Source: Nitratireductor sp.
GTDB lineage: Bacteria; Pseudomonadota; Alphaproteobacteria; Rhizobiales; Rhizobiaceae
Direction of reading: 5' to 3'
Assembly: GCA_017854535.1 (NCBI GenBank)
Contig: JAFMHL010000032.1
Coordinates: 1 to 49,631, forward strand
Length of the DNA stretch: 49,631 nt
The position numbers were made by a program, and so were the translations under genes. Positions 15,523-26,410 of the stretch are shown piece after piece. Under the pieces are notes generated by a model. That model was not told the DNA's origin and made no database searches. It saw only the letters and a list, made by a program, of their open reading frames with translations. Each line of letters opens with the position of its first letter. Position 1 is the first letter of the stretch.

Positions 15523-18189
15523 TTATTTGCCGTATTTGATTGTTGCTTGGGCCGCTGCAAGGCGCGCAATTGGCACGCGGAAAGGTGAACAGGAAACATA
15601 GTTTAGCCCTATGCTCTCGCAAAAATTAATCGAGTCAGGATCGCCGCCATGCTCCCCGCAAATGCCTAACACCAAGTTCTCACGGGTAACCCTGCCACGT
15701 TCGGTTGCGATTCTCATCAAGTCGCCTACACCATCCAGATCGAGCGAAATGAACGGATCGCGATCAACAATTCCTTTTGCTTCATAAGTAGGAATGAATT
15801 GTGTGGCGTCATCGCGGGAAATGCCAAATGTCGTCTGGGTCAAGTCATTGGTACCAAATGAGAAAAACTCTGCGGCTTCGGCAATTTCACCTGCCCTGAT
15901 TGCAGAGCGTGGCAATTCAATCATCGTACCAACCTGATACTCAATCTCTTCGCCTTTTTCTTCAGCTACCTGTTTGGCTACAGCATCAATTGTTGCTTTC
16001 ACATAGTCCAACTCACGCTTGAGGCTAACCAGCGGTATCATGATTTCTGGAATTACTTTTGAGCCTGCTCGGCGTCCAGCCTCAATCGCAGCCTCGAAGA
16101 TCGCGCGGGCCTGCATTTCTGCTATCTCTGGGTATGAGATCAATAGGCGGCATCCACGGTGGCCGAGCATCGGGTTAAATTCGTGCAAGATTGTTGAACG
16201 GCTTTTCAATTTTTCAGGATCAATCCCCATGCTTTGCGCAACTTGAATAATGTCGCTTTCTTCATGAGGCAAAAACTCATGCAATGGCGGATCCAGCAAG
16301 CGTATCGTCACTGGCATTCCGGCCATGATTTCAAACAACTCAATGAAATCGTTGCGCTGCATGGGAAGCAATTTATCCAACGCCTCACGTCGCTCAAGCT
16401 CGGTATCGGCAATGATCATATCGCGGACGATTCTTATCCGGTCTTCTTCAAAGAACATATGTTCTGTTCGGCAAAGTCCGATACCCTCTGCACCAAATGA
16501 GTGAGCAGCTTTTGCTTCTTTTGGCGTATCAGAATTTGTACGGACTTTCATGCGACGGATTTCATCCGCCCAGCCCATTATAACACCAAATGCGCCTGAA
16601 AGCTCTGGTTGCTGCATCTGCACGCGGCCATCCAAAACCTGGCCCTTGCCACCATCGATCGTAATGATGTCGCCTTTTTTAAACACGCGCCCCTGGCACG
16701 ATAATTCACCTTTGTGGTAGTCAACTTTGATCATTCCCGCGCCAGAAACACAGGGTTTACCCATGCCGCGAGCAACCACCGCTGCATGGCTGGTCATACC
16801 ACCGCGCTGGGTTAAAATCCCTTGAGCTGCATTCATGCCGTGAATATCTTCGGGGCTGGTTTCAACACGAACAAGAATGATGTCCCTGCCCTGATTTTTA
16901 AGCCCTTCAACTTCATCAGGATTGAAGACGATCTCCCCTGTCGCGGCTCCCGGAGATGCAGGCAAACCAGTTGCGATGATCGTTCTGACAGCACCATCAG
17001 CAATCGTTGGATGTAATAATTGATCAAGAGAACCGGGCTCGATGGCGCAAACTGCTTCTTCTTTGGTGATCAACCCTTCTTCAGCCATATCGACAGCAAT
17101 ACGCATGGCTGCTTTGGCAGTGCGTTTGCCTGAACGGGTTTGGAGCATCCACAGTTTACCACGTTCAATCGTAAATTCTACATCTTGGACGTCTCGGAAA
17201 TGGGCTTCTAGTTTTGACGCAACAGCGTTTAGCTCGTCAAAAGCTTCGGGCATCAGTTTTTCCAGCGATGCCTTATTCGAACCAGCCTCCAGCCGTGCCT
17301 TCTCGGTCAAATCATGGGGAGTGCGAATGCCCGCCACCACGTCCTCGCCCTGAGCATTAACAAGGAACTCGCCATAAAGCGCGTTTTCACCGGTAGAAGG
17401 ATTTCTGGTAAAGGCTACGCCTGTAGCCGAATCCTCGCCCATATTGCCAAAAACCATCGCCTGAACGCTCACCGCTGTTCCCCAATTAGATGGAATACGG
17501 TTGATGCTGCGATAGATTACAGCCCGCTGGTTCATCCAGGATGAAAAAACTGCTTTAATAGCGCCCAACAATTGTTCATGGGGATCTTGAGGAAACGGCT
17601 CGTCGAGCTCTTCTTCGATAACTTCCTTGTAGCGAGCGATAACTTTTTGCCAGTCATCTGCTGTCAATTCGGTATCGTTTTCATATCCATTGACGTCTTT
17701 TGCGTCATCCAGAACTTCTTCAAAGAAGTCATGATCAACGCCTAGCACCACATCCGCATACATCTGAATGAAGCGGCGATAACTGTCATAGGCAAATCGC
17801 GCATCGCCGGTTTTTTCTGCAAATATCTCGACAGCTTTATCATTCATGCCAAGATTGAGAACGGTATCCATCATGCCCGGCATAGATGCTCGTGATCCGG
17901 AACGAACTGACACAAGAAGCGGATTTTCAGGATTGCCAAACTCACGGCCCGTCGCTTTGTTAATTCCGGCGATGGCGGCAGCCAATTGATCATCAAGTTC
18001 TGGTGGAAGCGTCTTGTTATTTGCGTAGAAATAGCTGCACACATCTGTCGAAATGGTAAATCCCGGTGGTACAGGCAATCCCATTACAGACATTTCTGCC
18101 AAGTTTGCGCCTTTGCCGCCCAAAAGAGCGGTCATGGAGGCATCTCCATCAACCAAACCAGCGCCAAATGTGTAGACCCACTTAGCCAT
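15523..18189 (-). CDS. ppdK: Pyruvate, phosphate dikinase
   Basis: This 888-residue cytoplasmic enzyme interconverts pyruvate, ATP and phosphate with phosphoenolpyruvate, AMP and pyrophosphate. The N-terminal nucleotide-binding domain begins GGKGANLAEM; the swivelling phosphohistidine domain has catalytic His468 in GGMTSHAAVVARGMGKPC; the C-terminal TIM barrel has LLDPPLHEFLPH and the active-site Cys in LGICGEHGGDP. Length is usual for the bacterial form. GGGGAG precedes ATG 18189 at slightly long spacing. A 153-base gap to the smc stop leaves room for its own promoter. No PPDK regulatory protein is in the window. Confidence 0.97.
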   Translation of the reverse strand: MAKWVYTFGAGLVDGDASMTALLGGKGANLAEMSVMGLPVPPGFTISTDVCSYFYANNKTLPPELDDQLAAAIAGINKATGREFGNPENPLLVSVRSGSRASMPGMMDTVLNLGMNDKAVEIFAEKTGDARFAYDSYRRFIQMYADVVLGVDHDFFEEVLDDAKDVNGYENDTELTADDWQKVIARYKEVIEEELDEPFPQDPHEQLLGAIKAVFSSWMNQRAVIYRSINRIPSNWGTAVSVQAMVFGNMGEDSATGVAFTRNPSTGENALYGEFLVNAQGEDVVAGIRTPHDLTEKARLEAGSNKASLEKLMPEAFDELNAVASKLEAHFRDVQDVEFTIERGKLWMLQTRSGKRTAKAAMRIAVDMAEEGLITKEEAVCAIEPGSLDQLLHPTIADGAVRTIIATGLPASPGAATGEIVFNPDEVEGLKNQGRDIILVRVETSPEDIHGMNAAQGILTQRGGMTSHAAVVARGMGKPCVSGAGMIKVDYHKGELSCQGRVFKKGDIITIDGGKGQVLDGRVQMQQPELSGAFGVIMGWADEIRRMKVRTNSDTPKEAKAAHSFGAEGIGLCRTEHMFFEEDRIRIVRDMIIADTELERREALDKLLPMQRNDFIELFEIMAGMPVTIRLLDPPLHEFLPHEESDIIQVAQSMGIDPEKLKSRSTILHEFNPMLGHRGCRLLISYPEIAEMQARAIFEAAIEAGRRAGSKVIPEIMIPLVSLKRELDYVKATIDAVAKQVAEEKGEEIEYQVGTMIELPRSAIRAGEIAEAAEFFSFGTNDLTQTTFGISRDDATQFIPTYEAKGIVDRDPFISLDLDGVGDLMRIATERGRVTRENLVLGICGEHGGDPDSINFCESIGLNYVSCSPFRVPIARLAAAQATIKYGK

Positions 18190-18342
18190 GGTGGCGAGTG
18201 CTCCCCGAAATTATTCTTTCGCACAAATGCCGCGATGCGGCACTAAATTGCAAGCCCCAATTTAGTAATAAACGGCTGAAAAACCGTCGATAGCACCAGT
18301 TGCGAGTTTTATATTGAACAAATAAGCGGTCTATTCGAAATT

Positions 18343-21300
18343 TTACCCTGCATCTCGAATTTCCTGAGCCTGCTCAAGATCAACTGAGACCAATTGGCTA
18401 ACGCCGCGCTCAGCCATAGTAACACCAAACAGCCTGTTCATTCGGGCCATGGTGATGGGATTGTGGGTAATGATGACAAAACGTGTGTCGGTTGAAGCCG
18501 ACATTTCATCCATCAAATTACAGAAACGCTCAACATTGTGATCGTCCAGTGGTGCATCGACCTCATCCAGCACACAAATAGGTGCAGGATTGGTCAAGAA
18601 AACTGCGAAGATCAGCGCCATCGCGGTTAGCGCCTGCTCACCACCGGATAACAACGTCATAGTTTGTGGCTTTTTACCGGGCGGGCGAGCAAGAATTTCA
18701 AGGCCAGCTTCCAGCGGGTCATCCGATTCGATAAGTTGTAACTCGGCAGTTCCGCCGCCAAACAAATGCGTAAACAAACGCTGGAACTGTGCATTGACCA
18801 CGTCAAATGCTTCCAACAGGCGCTCACGCCCTTCCTTGTTCAAACTACCAATGCCAGAGCGCAACCGACGAATGGCTTCAATCAAATCATCGCGTTCAGC
18901 AATCAACGCTTCGCGCTGTTCAGATATTTCTGTTTGTTCAAACTCAGCGCGCAAGTTGACCGCACCCAGCCGCTCGCGCTCGCTTTTCAGCTTTTCCAAT
19001 TTGGCTTCAACAGATGCCAAAGGCGGCAGCTCTTCGCCGTCTGCTAATTCCGCCAAGGCCAAAGTCTGGTGCGGCTGACACTCCATCTCTTCGATGATTC
19101 GGGCCTCAACTTCTTCACGGCGTTCTTTTGCTGCGTTCAAACGCTCTTCTGCTCGCGCACTTGCTTCACGCGATTCAGACAGTGCAACAATTGCATCCTT
19201 GGCCAATTTGTCTGCCTCAGCAAGGTTGCTTTCTGCTTCGGCAAGCTTATCAGCCGCCTCTTTGCGGGTAAGTTCAGCATCTTCCACCTGACGTGAAAGC
19301 TCTCGGCGTTTGTCGTCAACTTGCTCAGGCGTATCTTCAATGCCCGCAAGTTCTATCGTGGTCATTTTACTGCGCTTGGTAAGTTGAGCAATTTGCTTGG
19401 AAGCATTTTCAACGCGGCGCTGCCAGTTTTCACGCTCGACTTTAATCGTCTCAAGACGGCGGCCCCTTGCTTCCGCATCTCTGGAAAGGCCTTCAAACTC
19501 GGCGCGAACTTCCGCCATATGGGCACGGTCTTGGGCAACAGTGGTGCGCAGGGTATTAAGTTCTTGCTCCAATGCGCCGACATCTGACACGCTGGCTAAT
19601 TGCGCTTCAGCATCGCTAACGGTTGCCAAGGCTTCCTGCGCATCAACTGATAAACGATTTTTAGCTTCTTCAAGTGCAGACTTGCGAGAGGTGAACTGGC
19701 TGGCTGCGCGTTCAGCTGTACTGATTTCGTCGCGAATATCACCCAGTTCTTTTTGGGCGATACGCCAATTTTCACGAATAGCACGGGTGTTTTCTGCTGC
19801 GCTGGCTGCAGCTTGTTTTGATGTTTCATAGGCGGTTTCGGCAACGCGCAATTCTCCAGTTGCCGCAATTGCCTCGCTATCGAGCTCCGCCAAGCGGTTC
19901 TTTTGTGCAAGACGTTGAGCTGCCGCCGTCGGCGCTTCACTGGAGGCTTGGTAACCATCCCAACGCCAAAGATCACCCTCAACTGAGACAAGACGCTGGC
20001 CTTGCACCAATAGTTTTTGCAGCTCGTTCCCGCGTGCCTGTTCTACGATAGCAATTTGAGACAGACGGCGGGAAAGCTCTTTCGGGCCTTGAACCACAGA
20101 ACTTAGAAGCTTCATGCCAGCTGGCATTTCCAAACCGGAAAATTCACCTTCCAGTATTTTCCAACGAACGGGAGCTGCCGCGTCCGTTGAGACATCAAGG
20201 TCCTCGCCAAGCGCTGCGCCAAGGGCTTTTTCAAAGCCTGGCTCGACTGTGATTTTCTCTACAACAGCTGCGAACAGGTCTTGGCCACCTTGGTTTAAAA
20301 TGCGATTAAGCGTTCTTGCTTCAGTTTCGATAGCGCCTATTTTTTCGCGATGAACCGCTAAAGGTGCGCGCATTTCGCGTTCTGCCTGTTCAGCAGTTTC
20401 TGCTGCTTTTTCTGCAGACAGCAAATCGCCTTCACTGTCAGCAACCCGCTTTTCAAGCAAATCAGCGCGGCTTCTAATGTCTTCATGGCCAGCAAATTTG
20501 CTGATTTGGGCAACCACTTCGCGCATTTCAGTGTCAACGCGCTCCATCTGTTCAGAGATGCGGCGACGACGATCACTAGCATCTTTGATATTACGCTCTA
20601 GTAGTGATTTTCTGGTCGTCTCTTCAGCAACTTTTGTCGTCAGATCCCCAAGCGCTTTTTCGCTAATCCCGAGTTTTTGCGCTGCAGCTTCAAGACGGGT
20701 TTTTGATGTAGCTTCTGTTTCTGTGACCAGATTGGACTGCCGGGTCAGCTCGTTTTCTTCTTCGTCAAGCCGCTTGAGCATATCCGTGTTTTCAGACACC
20801 ATCGTCTCTTCACGGCTGATATCCTGCTGCAACTGATTGATGCGGTTTTCAAGTTCGGTTTTGCGGGCTGCCAAACGGCGAATTTCTTCATCCACCTGAT
20901 TTCTGGCAATCGTTATACGCTGTAAAGCTGCTGCTGCACTTGCTTCTGCCTCACGAAGAGCAGGCATTTTATGGAACAAAATTCCCTGAGCCTTAGCGGC
21001 CTCTGTCTGAAACTGAGCGCGTTCACCAACGGTTTTGGTTGCTGCTGATAGTTTGCTTTCTGCGTCGGCTTCTGCTGATTTGGCAGCGCTCCAACGCAGG
21101 TGAAAAGCCAATCCGCTGGATTTACGAATATCATCAGAGATCGAGCGATAGCGGTTGGCTTGCCGTGCTTGCCGTTTCAAGCTGTCCAACTGGCTATCGA
21201 ACTGAGCAATAACGTCTTCCAGACGCTCCAAATTTTGATCTGCAGCACGCAGACGCAGTTCCGCATCATGGCGACGTGAGTGCAATCCAGAAATGCCGGC

Positions 21301-21801
21301 AGCTTCTTCAAGCAGTGCGCGGCGAGCCTGTGGTTTGGCTGAAATCAATTCACCAATTCTGCCTTGCCCGACCATAGATGGGGAACGCGCACCTGTTGAC
21401 GCATCTGCAAACAGCAATTGCACATCTTTGGCACGCACATCTTTGCCATTTATGCGGTAAACTGAGCCAGATTCACGTTCGATACGGCGCGTGATTTGCA
21501 ATTCATCCGCATCGTTAAACGCAGCCGGAGCTTTTCTATCCGAATTGTCCAGAAACAACCCGACTTCAGCAGAATTGCGCGAAGGGCGATTGCCTGAACC
21601 GGAGAAAATTACATCGTCCATGCCAGAGGCGCGCATGTTTTTGTATGAGTTTTCACCCATTACCCAGCGCAGTGCTTCAACAAGGTTGGATTTACCGCAA
21701 CCATTTGGCCCGACAACGCCTGTCAGTCCTGATTCAATCAGAAATTCTGTTGGCTCGACAAAGGATTTGAAGCCCAAAAGGCGTAATTTATTAAATTTCA
21801 T
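18343..21801 (-). CDS. smc: Chromosome segregation protein SMC
   Basis: This 1152-residue protein is the structural maintenance of chromosomes ATPase that compacts and segregates DNA. The head is split as expected: Walker A GPNGCGKSN at residues 31-39, and signature LSGGEQAL with Walker B ICVLDEVDAPLDD near the C-terminus. Two long coiled coils (about 170-500 and 660-1000) flank a hinge around 510-650 (GGQDLFAAVVEKITVEPGFE, ALGAALGEDLD). The length is typical for Hyphomicrobiales. The kleisin partners ScpA/ScpB are not in the window. It lies 96 bases downstream of the DsbA-like gene, so cotranscription is possible. Confidence 0.98.
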   Translation of the reverse strand: MKFNKLRLLGFKSFVEPTEFLIESGLTGVVGPNGCGKSNLVEALRWVMGENSYKNMRASGMDDVIFSGSGNRPSRNSAEVGLFLDNSDRKAPAAFNDADELQITRRIERESGSVYRINGKDVRAKDVQLLFADASTGARSPSMVGQGRIGELISAKPQARRALLEEAAGISGLHSRRHDAELRLRAADQNLERLEDVIAQFDSQLDSLKRQARQANRYRSISDDIRKSSGLAFHLRWSAAKSAEADAESKLSAATKTVGERAQFQTEAAKAQGILFHKMPALREAEASAAAALQRITIARNQVDEEIRRLAARKTELENRINQLQQDISREETMVSENTDMLKRLDEEENELTRQSNLVTETEATSKTRLEAAAQKLGISEKALGDLTTKVAEETTRKSLLERNIKDASDRRRRISEQMERVDTEMREVVAQISKFAGHEDIRSRADLLEKRVADSEGDLLSAEKAAETAEQAEREMRAPLAVHREKIGAIETEARTLNRILNQGGQDLFAAVVEKITVEPGFEKALGAALGEDLDVSTDAAAPVRWKILEGEFSGLEMPAGMKLLSSVVQGPKELSRRLSQIAIVEQARGNELQKLLVQGQRLVSVEGDLWRWDGYQASSEAPTAAAQRLAQKNRLAELDSEAIAATGELRVAETAYETSKQAAASAAENTRAIRENWRIAQKELGDIRDEISTAERAASQFTSRKSALEEAKNRLSVDAQEALATVSDAEAQLASVSDVGALEQELNTLRTTVAQDRAHMAEVRAEFEGLSRDAEARGRRLETIKVERENWQRRVENASKQIAQLTKRSKMTTIELAGIEDTPEQVDDKRRELSRQVEDAELTRKEAADKLAEAESNLAEADKLAKDAIVALSESREASARAEERLNAAKERREEVEARIIEEMECQPHQTLALAELADGEELPPLASVEAKLEKLKSERERLGAVNLRAEFEQTEISEQREALIAERDDLIEAIRRLRSGIGSLNKEGRERLLEAFDVVNAQFQRLFTHLFGGGTAELQLIESDDPLEAGLEILARPPGKKPQTMTLLSGGEQALTAMALIFAVFLTNPAPICVLDEVDAPLDDHNVERFCNLMDEMSASTDTRFVIITHNPITMARMNRLFGVTMAERGVSQLVSVDLEQAQEIRDAG

Positions 21802-21897
21802 GGCCGCAGACCTGAATGACTAAGGATGCGGCCACTATTTTCGGCTGACAACAGCGAGAAGAAGGCATAATCGTACCCTCTCCAGCGCTTGGAGGTA

Positions 21898-22557
21898 CTA
21901 AAGCTGGGCGTCGATAGCCTCAGACAATCCTTCAACGGATATTGCACCACTGTATTTTTCGCCATTAATAAAGAAGGATGGCGTTCCCGAGACGCCATAC
22001 ACTTCAGCCGCTTTTTTTCGTGTTGAATTCACATTGTCGAGAAGCTCCTGATTTTTCAAGCACTCCTCGAAGCTCTCCTGTGTAAAACCTGCCAATTTGG
22101 CAATTTGGAGCAACGGTGGACGTGGATCTTCAGCTCTTGCCCATACGCTTTGCTGTTTGAACAACACATCAATCATCGGGAAAAAGAAGTCGTTATCTGC
22201 ACATCTGGCCAACATGGAGGCGGCATAAGCACGAGGATCGAGGGGAAACTCGCGGAAAATCATCTTTACTTTGCCTTTGTCGATGTAGTTCTCTTTCAAA
22301 GAAGGCAAAATCGTCTCATGAAAACTTGCGCAATGAGGGCAAGTCATGGATGCATATTCAATAATCGTCACAGGGGCGTTCTCATCGCCTAAAAAAACGT
22401 CGCCCATCGGGCCAGCTTCCATCAGATCAGACAGGTTTTGCGCCTGAGCTTTGCTTACCAAATCCACAGTTTCGGACGCTCCAAGCAGCCAACCTGCAGT
22501 ACCAGTGGCGATGAGAGCAGTTGATGAAAGCAGAATATTACGACGCGAGATACTCAT
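21898..22557 (-). CDS. DsbA-family thiol:disulfide oxidoreductase
   Basis: This 219-residue exported protein has a thioredoxin fold with the redox motif CPHC (YASMTCPHCASFH, about residues 69-81) and the cis-proline loop GVSGTPSFFING. The N-terminus starts SISRRNILLSS, a twin-arginine-like motif in front of a hydrophobic segment, so export may be by Tat. It would oxidise or shuffle disulfides in the periplasm. AAGGAG is five bases before ATG 22557. Gene order DUF721, DsbA-like, smc is one I associate with Rhizobiales. Further cysteines occur at CADNDFFF and EECLKNQ. Confidence 0.92.
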   Translation of the reverse strand: MSISRRNILLSSTALIATGTAGWLLGASETVDLVSKAQAQNLSDLMEAGPMGDVFLGDENAPVTIIEYASMTCPHCASFHETILPSLKENYIDKGKVKMIFREFPLDPRAYAASMLARCADNDFFFPMIDVLFKQQSVWARAEDPRPPLLQIAKLAGFTQESFEECLKNQELLDNVNSTRKKAAEVYGVSGTPSFFINGEKYSGAISVEGLSEAIDAQL

Positions 22558-22717
22558 GAAAACTCCTTAGGACCGATTTTACAACGCTTTAGCATTATAT
22601 ATGGATTCGAAATACTTATACCAGTTGTGGGTCCAGATAAACCGAGACACCACTCAACATATTGTTATGATGTTTAACGCATTGTCCCTGAACCTGAGCT
22701 GAACCAGTTTTGTGGCA

Positions 22718-23260
22718 TCATTTCGAATTCTTATTTCTCAAAATGACGCCTCGCCCAAATTTTTCAAGCTTCTGGCGTAATTTTGGGTCATCAATTTGGT
22801 TTAACACATCACCCAAACGCTCTTTCTCGCTTTGATCCAGCACTTTTGGAATGATGCGCTTTGGCAGCGCTTTGGCAACAGGCTTTTGAACCAGCTTGAT
22901 CTTCTCAATCGCAATAAAGCCAAAAAACAGATTTAATCGCTCCAGAATTTGTCCCGTTTCATGTTGAAAAAACAATGCTTTGGCGCCATCACAGGCAACA
23001 ACCAAAACGCCGGGCTGAAATGGGTCTGCATCTGAAGACCGCTTAGGCCAGATAATTTTTTCGGGCATTGTACAAGAGGAATAGGCATCGCCAACAATAT
23101 CTTCCCAACCGGCAATCAGATCCATAGTCATGCCAGTCCGTCTTCCGATAACGTCCTTCAAGATGGACGCAGCGAATTCCGAGACATGTTTTGCCCTTGT
23201 TCTTTCCCTCAAAGGAATAGGCAATGGGCGGAGATTTTTATCTTTATCTGTTGATGACAC
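22718..23260 (-). CDS. DUF721 (DciA-like) protein
   Basis: This 180-residue basic protein has the DUF721 core at about residues 30-115 (GWEDIVGDAYSSCTMPEKI, then GVLVVACDGAKALFFQHE). DUF721 includes DciA, the ancestral loader of the replicative helicase DnaB in many bacteria, so a role in replication initiation is the best established idea; for this member it is an inference. The start is GTG at 23260. It is divergent from mutY with only 46 bases between the two starts, so their promoters overlap. Confidence 0.85.
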   Translation of the reverse strand: MSSTDKDKNLRPLPIPLRERTRAKHVSEFAASILKDVIGRRTGMTMDLIAGWEDIVGDAYSSCTMPEKIIWPKRSSDADPFQPGVLVVACDGAKALFFQHETGQILERLNLFFGFIAIEKIKLVQKPVAKALPKRIIPKVLDQSEKERLGDVLNQIDDPKLRQKLEKFGRGVILRNKNSK

Positions 23261-23306
23261 GGATTGCTTGCCTAAATGCAGATGAACGGCTGTTACAGTT
23301 GCTCAT

Positions 23307-24422
23307 ATGAATACACCACAAAACCCCGAGATTAAACCTATGACAAGCAAGGCAGATTTTTCAACCGATCTGCTCCAATGGTATGATCATCATGCTCGGG
23401 TTTTGCCTTGGCGTGTTCCACCCGCAAAAAGCAAGGCTGGTGCGTTGCCGAACCCCTATCATGTTTGGCTATCTGAAATAATGCTGCAACAAACGCAGGT
23501 AGCAACAGTTCGTGATTATTATCTCAAATTCCTTTCTCTCTGGCCGAGTGTCGATGACCTTGCTGTGGCAGAGACAGAAGATGTCATGAAAGCTTGGGCT
23601 GGGCTGGGCTATTATTCGCGTGCGCGAAATTTGAAGAAATGCGCCGAGATCGTTTCAGATGAATATGAAGGCATTTTCCCGCAATCCTATGATGCGTTAA
23701 AAAAGCTCCCTGGCATTGGCGATTATACTGCTGCTGCAATATCAGCGATTGCCTTTAAACAGCCCGCCGCTGTGGTGGATGGAAACATTGAACGCGTCAT
23801 TACTCGACAATATTCGCTCACAGAACCTGTTCCCAAAGTAAAAGGTCAGGTTCGCGGCTTAGTGTCCAACTTGCTTCCCGTCGAGCGTCCAGGTGACTTT
23901 GCCCAAGCAATGATGGATTTGGGCGCAAGCTTATGCAGCCCTAAAAAACCGGCCTGTTCATTGTGTCCAGTTGGCTCATCCTGCGCCGCCCACTTAGAAG
24001 GAAACCAAGAGACGTTTCCGGTAAAATTACCCAAAGCAGAAAAGCCTTTGAGACGCGGGGCAGCATTTGTAATTCTCAATAAAAGTGGCGAGCTCTTCTT
24101 GCAAAAGCGGATCGACAGTGGCCTTTTGGGCGGCATGAGTGAAGTTCCGGGAACCCAATGGGCCGCCAGACAGGATGGCCATTTGGGCGAACAAGCTTTA
24201 CCGTTTAACGCGGAATGGAAACGATGTGGCACTGCGAAACATACCTTCACGCATTTTCATTTGGAATTGGAAGTCTGGTCCGTTTTGGTGGCCGAGCCTA
24301 AAACTCTAACTGAGGGTGGCTGGTGGGTTCCGCAAAAGGATCTTGGCGACGAGGCATTGCCGACTGTGATGAAAAAGGCGATATCAGTCGCCTTGCCGGA
24401 AGCATTCAAGGATAAAAAATGA
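23307..24422 (+). CDS. mutY: A/G-specific adenine glycosylase MutY
   Basis: This 371-residue DNA repair enzyme removes adenine mispaired with 8-oxoguanine. The catalytic Glu is E57 (WLSEIMLQQTQV), the helix-hairpin-helix is LPGIGDYTAAAI with the catalytic Asp in VVDGNIERVI, and the iron-sulfur cluster cysteines are spaced C-x6-C-x2-C-x5-C (CSPKKPACSLCPVGSSC). The C-terminal 130 residues form the NUDIX-like 8-oxoG recognition domain. ATG 23307 is used; ATG 23340 would remove eleven residues. Its stop overlaps the next start (ATGA), so it is coupled to the HAD gene. Confidence 0.97.
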   Translation: MNTPQNPEIKPMTSKADFSTDLLQWYDHHARVLPWRVPPAKSKAGALPNPYHVWLSEIMLQQTQVATVRDYYLKFLSLWPSVDDLAVAETEDVMKAWAGLGYYSRARNLKKCAEIVSDEYEGIFPQSYDALKKLPGIGDYTAAAISAIAFKQPAAVVDGNIERVITRQYSLTEPVPKVKGQVRGLVSNLLPVERPGDFAQAMMDLGASLCSPKKPACSLCPVGSSCAAHLEGNQETFPVKLPKAEKPLRRGAAFVILNKSGELFLQKRIDSGLLGGMSEVPGTQWAARQDGHLGEQALPFNAEWKRCGTAKHTFTHFHLELEVWSVLVAEPKTLTEGGWWVPQKDLGDEALPTVMKKAISVALPEAFKDKK

Positions 24423-25030
24423 CGACACCCATTGAGCATATTGTATTCGATATTGGCAGCGTCCTGATCCATTATGATCCTGAAATTCCATTCAAGAAAC
24501 TAATCCCTGACGATACCGAACGGCGCTGGTTTTTTGACAATGTCTGCACATCAGAATGGAACTTTGAACAGGATCGCGGGCGTAGCTGGCCTGATGCAGA
24601 AGCCTTGTTGATTGATCAATATCCAGAACATACTGATTTGATCCGCGCTTTTCGCCGGAACTGGAGGGATATGGTCCCCTATTCCTATTCAGGTACAGTT
24701 GCGATTTTTGAGCAGTTCATTGATGGCGGTAAAGATCTGACAATGTTGACCAATTTTTCTTCAGACACGTTTAGAGAAGCACAGGAAATCTACCCGTTCT
24801 TAAAACGCCCACGCGGTGTCACTGTTTCCGGCGATGTCAAACTTATAAAGCCAGACGCAGCCATCTACGAACTTCACACCAATTCATTTGATCTTAAAAA
24901 AGAAGCCACGTTTTTCATTGATGACAATCCGGCAAATATCAAAGCTGCCAAAGCACATGGTTGGCAAGCGGTTTTATTCACATCGCCAGGGCAATTGGCG
25001 AGGGATATCGAGCAACTGAGGTTCAAGTAA
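24419..25030 (+). CDS. HAD-superfamily phosphatase, YihX-like
   Basis: This 203-residue protein is a HAD subfamily IA hydrolase. Motif I is VFDIGSVL, where the second Asp of DxD is replaced by Gly as in the YihX type; motif II is LTNFSS; motif III Lys is in LIKPDAAIYE; motif IV is FFIDDNPANI. It likely dephosphorylates a small metabolite, possibly a sugar phosphate. Its ATG overlaps the mutY stop by four bases, so translation is coupled to mutY, though no functional link is obvious. A terminator overlaps its stop codon. Confidence 0.88.
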   Translation: MTTPIEHIVFDIGSVLIHYDPEIPFKKLIPDDTERRWFFDNVCTSEWNFEQDRGRSWPDAEALLIDQYPEHTDLIRAFRRNWRDMVPYSYSGTVAIFEQFIDGGKDLTMLTNFSSDTFREAQEIYPFLKRPRGVTVSGDVKLIKPDAAIYELHTNSFDLKKEATFFIDDNPANIKAAKAHGWQAVLFTSPGQLARDIEQLRFK

Positions 25031-25062
25031 AAAAGACGACCCTAAGAAGGATCGCCTTTTTT
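25029..25062. terminator. Intrinsic terminator after the mutY-HAD unit
   Basis: AAAAAAG pairs with CTTTTTT, and CGA/TCG plus CC/GG continue the stem with two mismatches around a TAAGAA loop. It overlaps the HAD stop codon and, being flanked by A and T runs, could also act on the convergent ccrM transcript. Confidence 0.7.
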
Positions 25063-25132
25063 ATTGCGCTCATAGGCAGCCGGATTAGGCTAACCAACGA
25101 GACTTTGCCTGGTTCAGGGGCGTATTCTGTTT

Positions 25133-26299
<1,167 letters not shown>

Positions 26300-26311
26300 T
26301 CACCTGTACTT

Positions 26312-26345
26312 GTTACTAAACAGGCACCTATGGTTACTGAACAGG
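26312..26345. repeat. Two 13-bp direct repeats in the ccrM upstream region, 21 bp apart
   Basis: GTTACTAAACAGG (26312-26324) and GTTACTGAACAGG (26333-26345) match at 12 of 13 bases. Their starts are 21 bp apart, two helical turns, so a protein bound to both would sit on one DNA face. They lie between the ccrM start and the CtrA-like box. Confidence 0.8.
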
Positions 26346-26346
26346 G

Positions 26347-26361
26347 TTAAGGAAGAGTTGA
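26347..26361 (-). promoter_or_regulatory. CtrA-like binding box upstream of ccrM
   Basis: Read toward ccrM the sequence is TCAA-N7-TTAA followed by CC, one mismatch from the CtrA consensus TTAA-N7-TTAA(C). It is 51-65 bases upstream of the ccrM ATG, where CtrA sites occur in ccrM promoters of related bacteria. Assignment is from sequence match and known regulation only. Confidence 0.55.
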
Positions 26362-26410
26362 TGGGTTTGATAAAGTTGTATTTTTTATTTCTGCTTTGAG
26401 AAAAAATCTC

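Noticed and set aside
24419-24470. Missing second Asp in HAD motif I (FDIGSVL)
   Set aside because: The Asp-to-Gly change is typical of YihX-like members, so the protein is not called broken.
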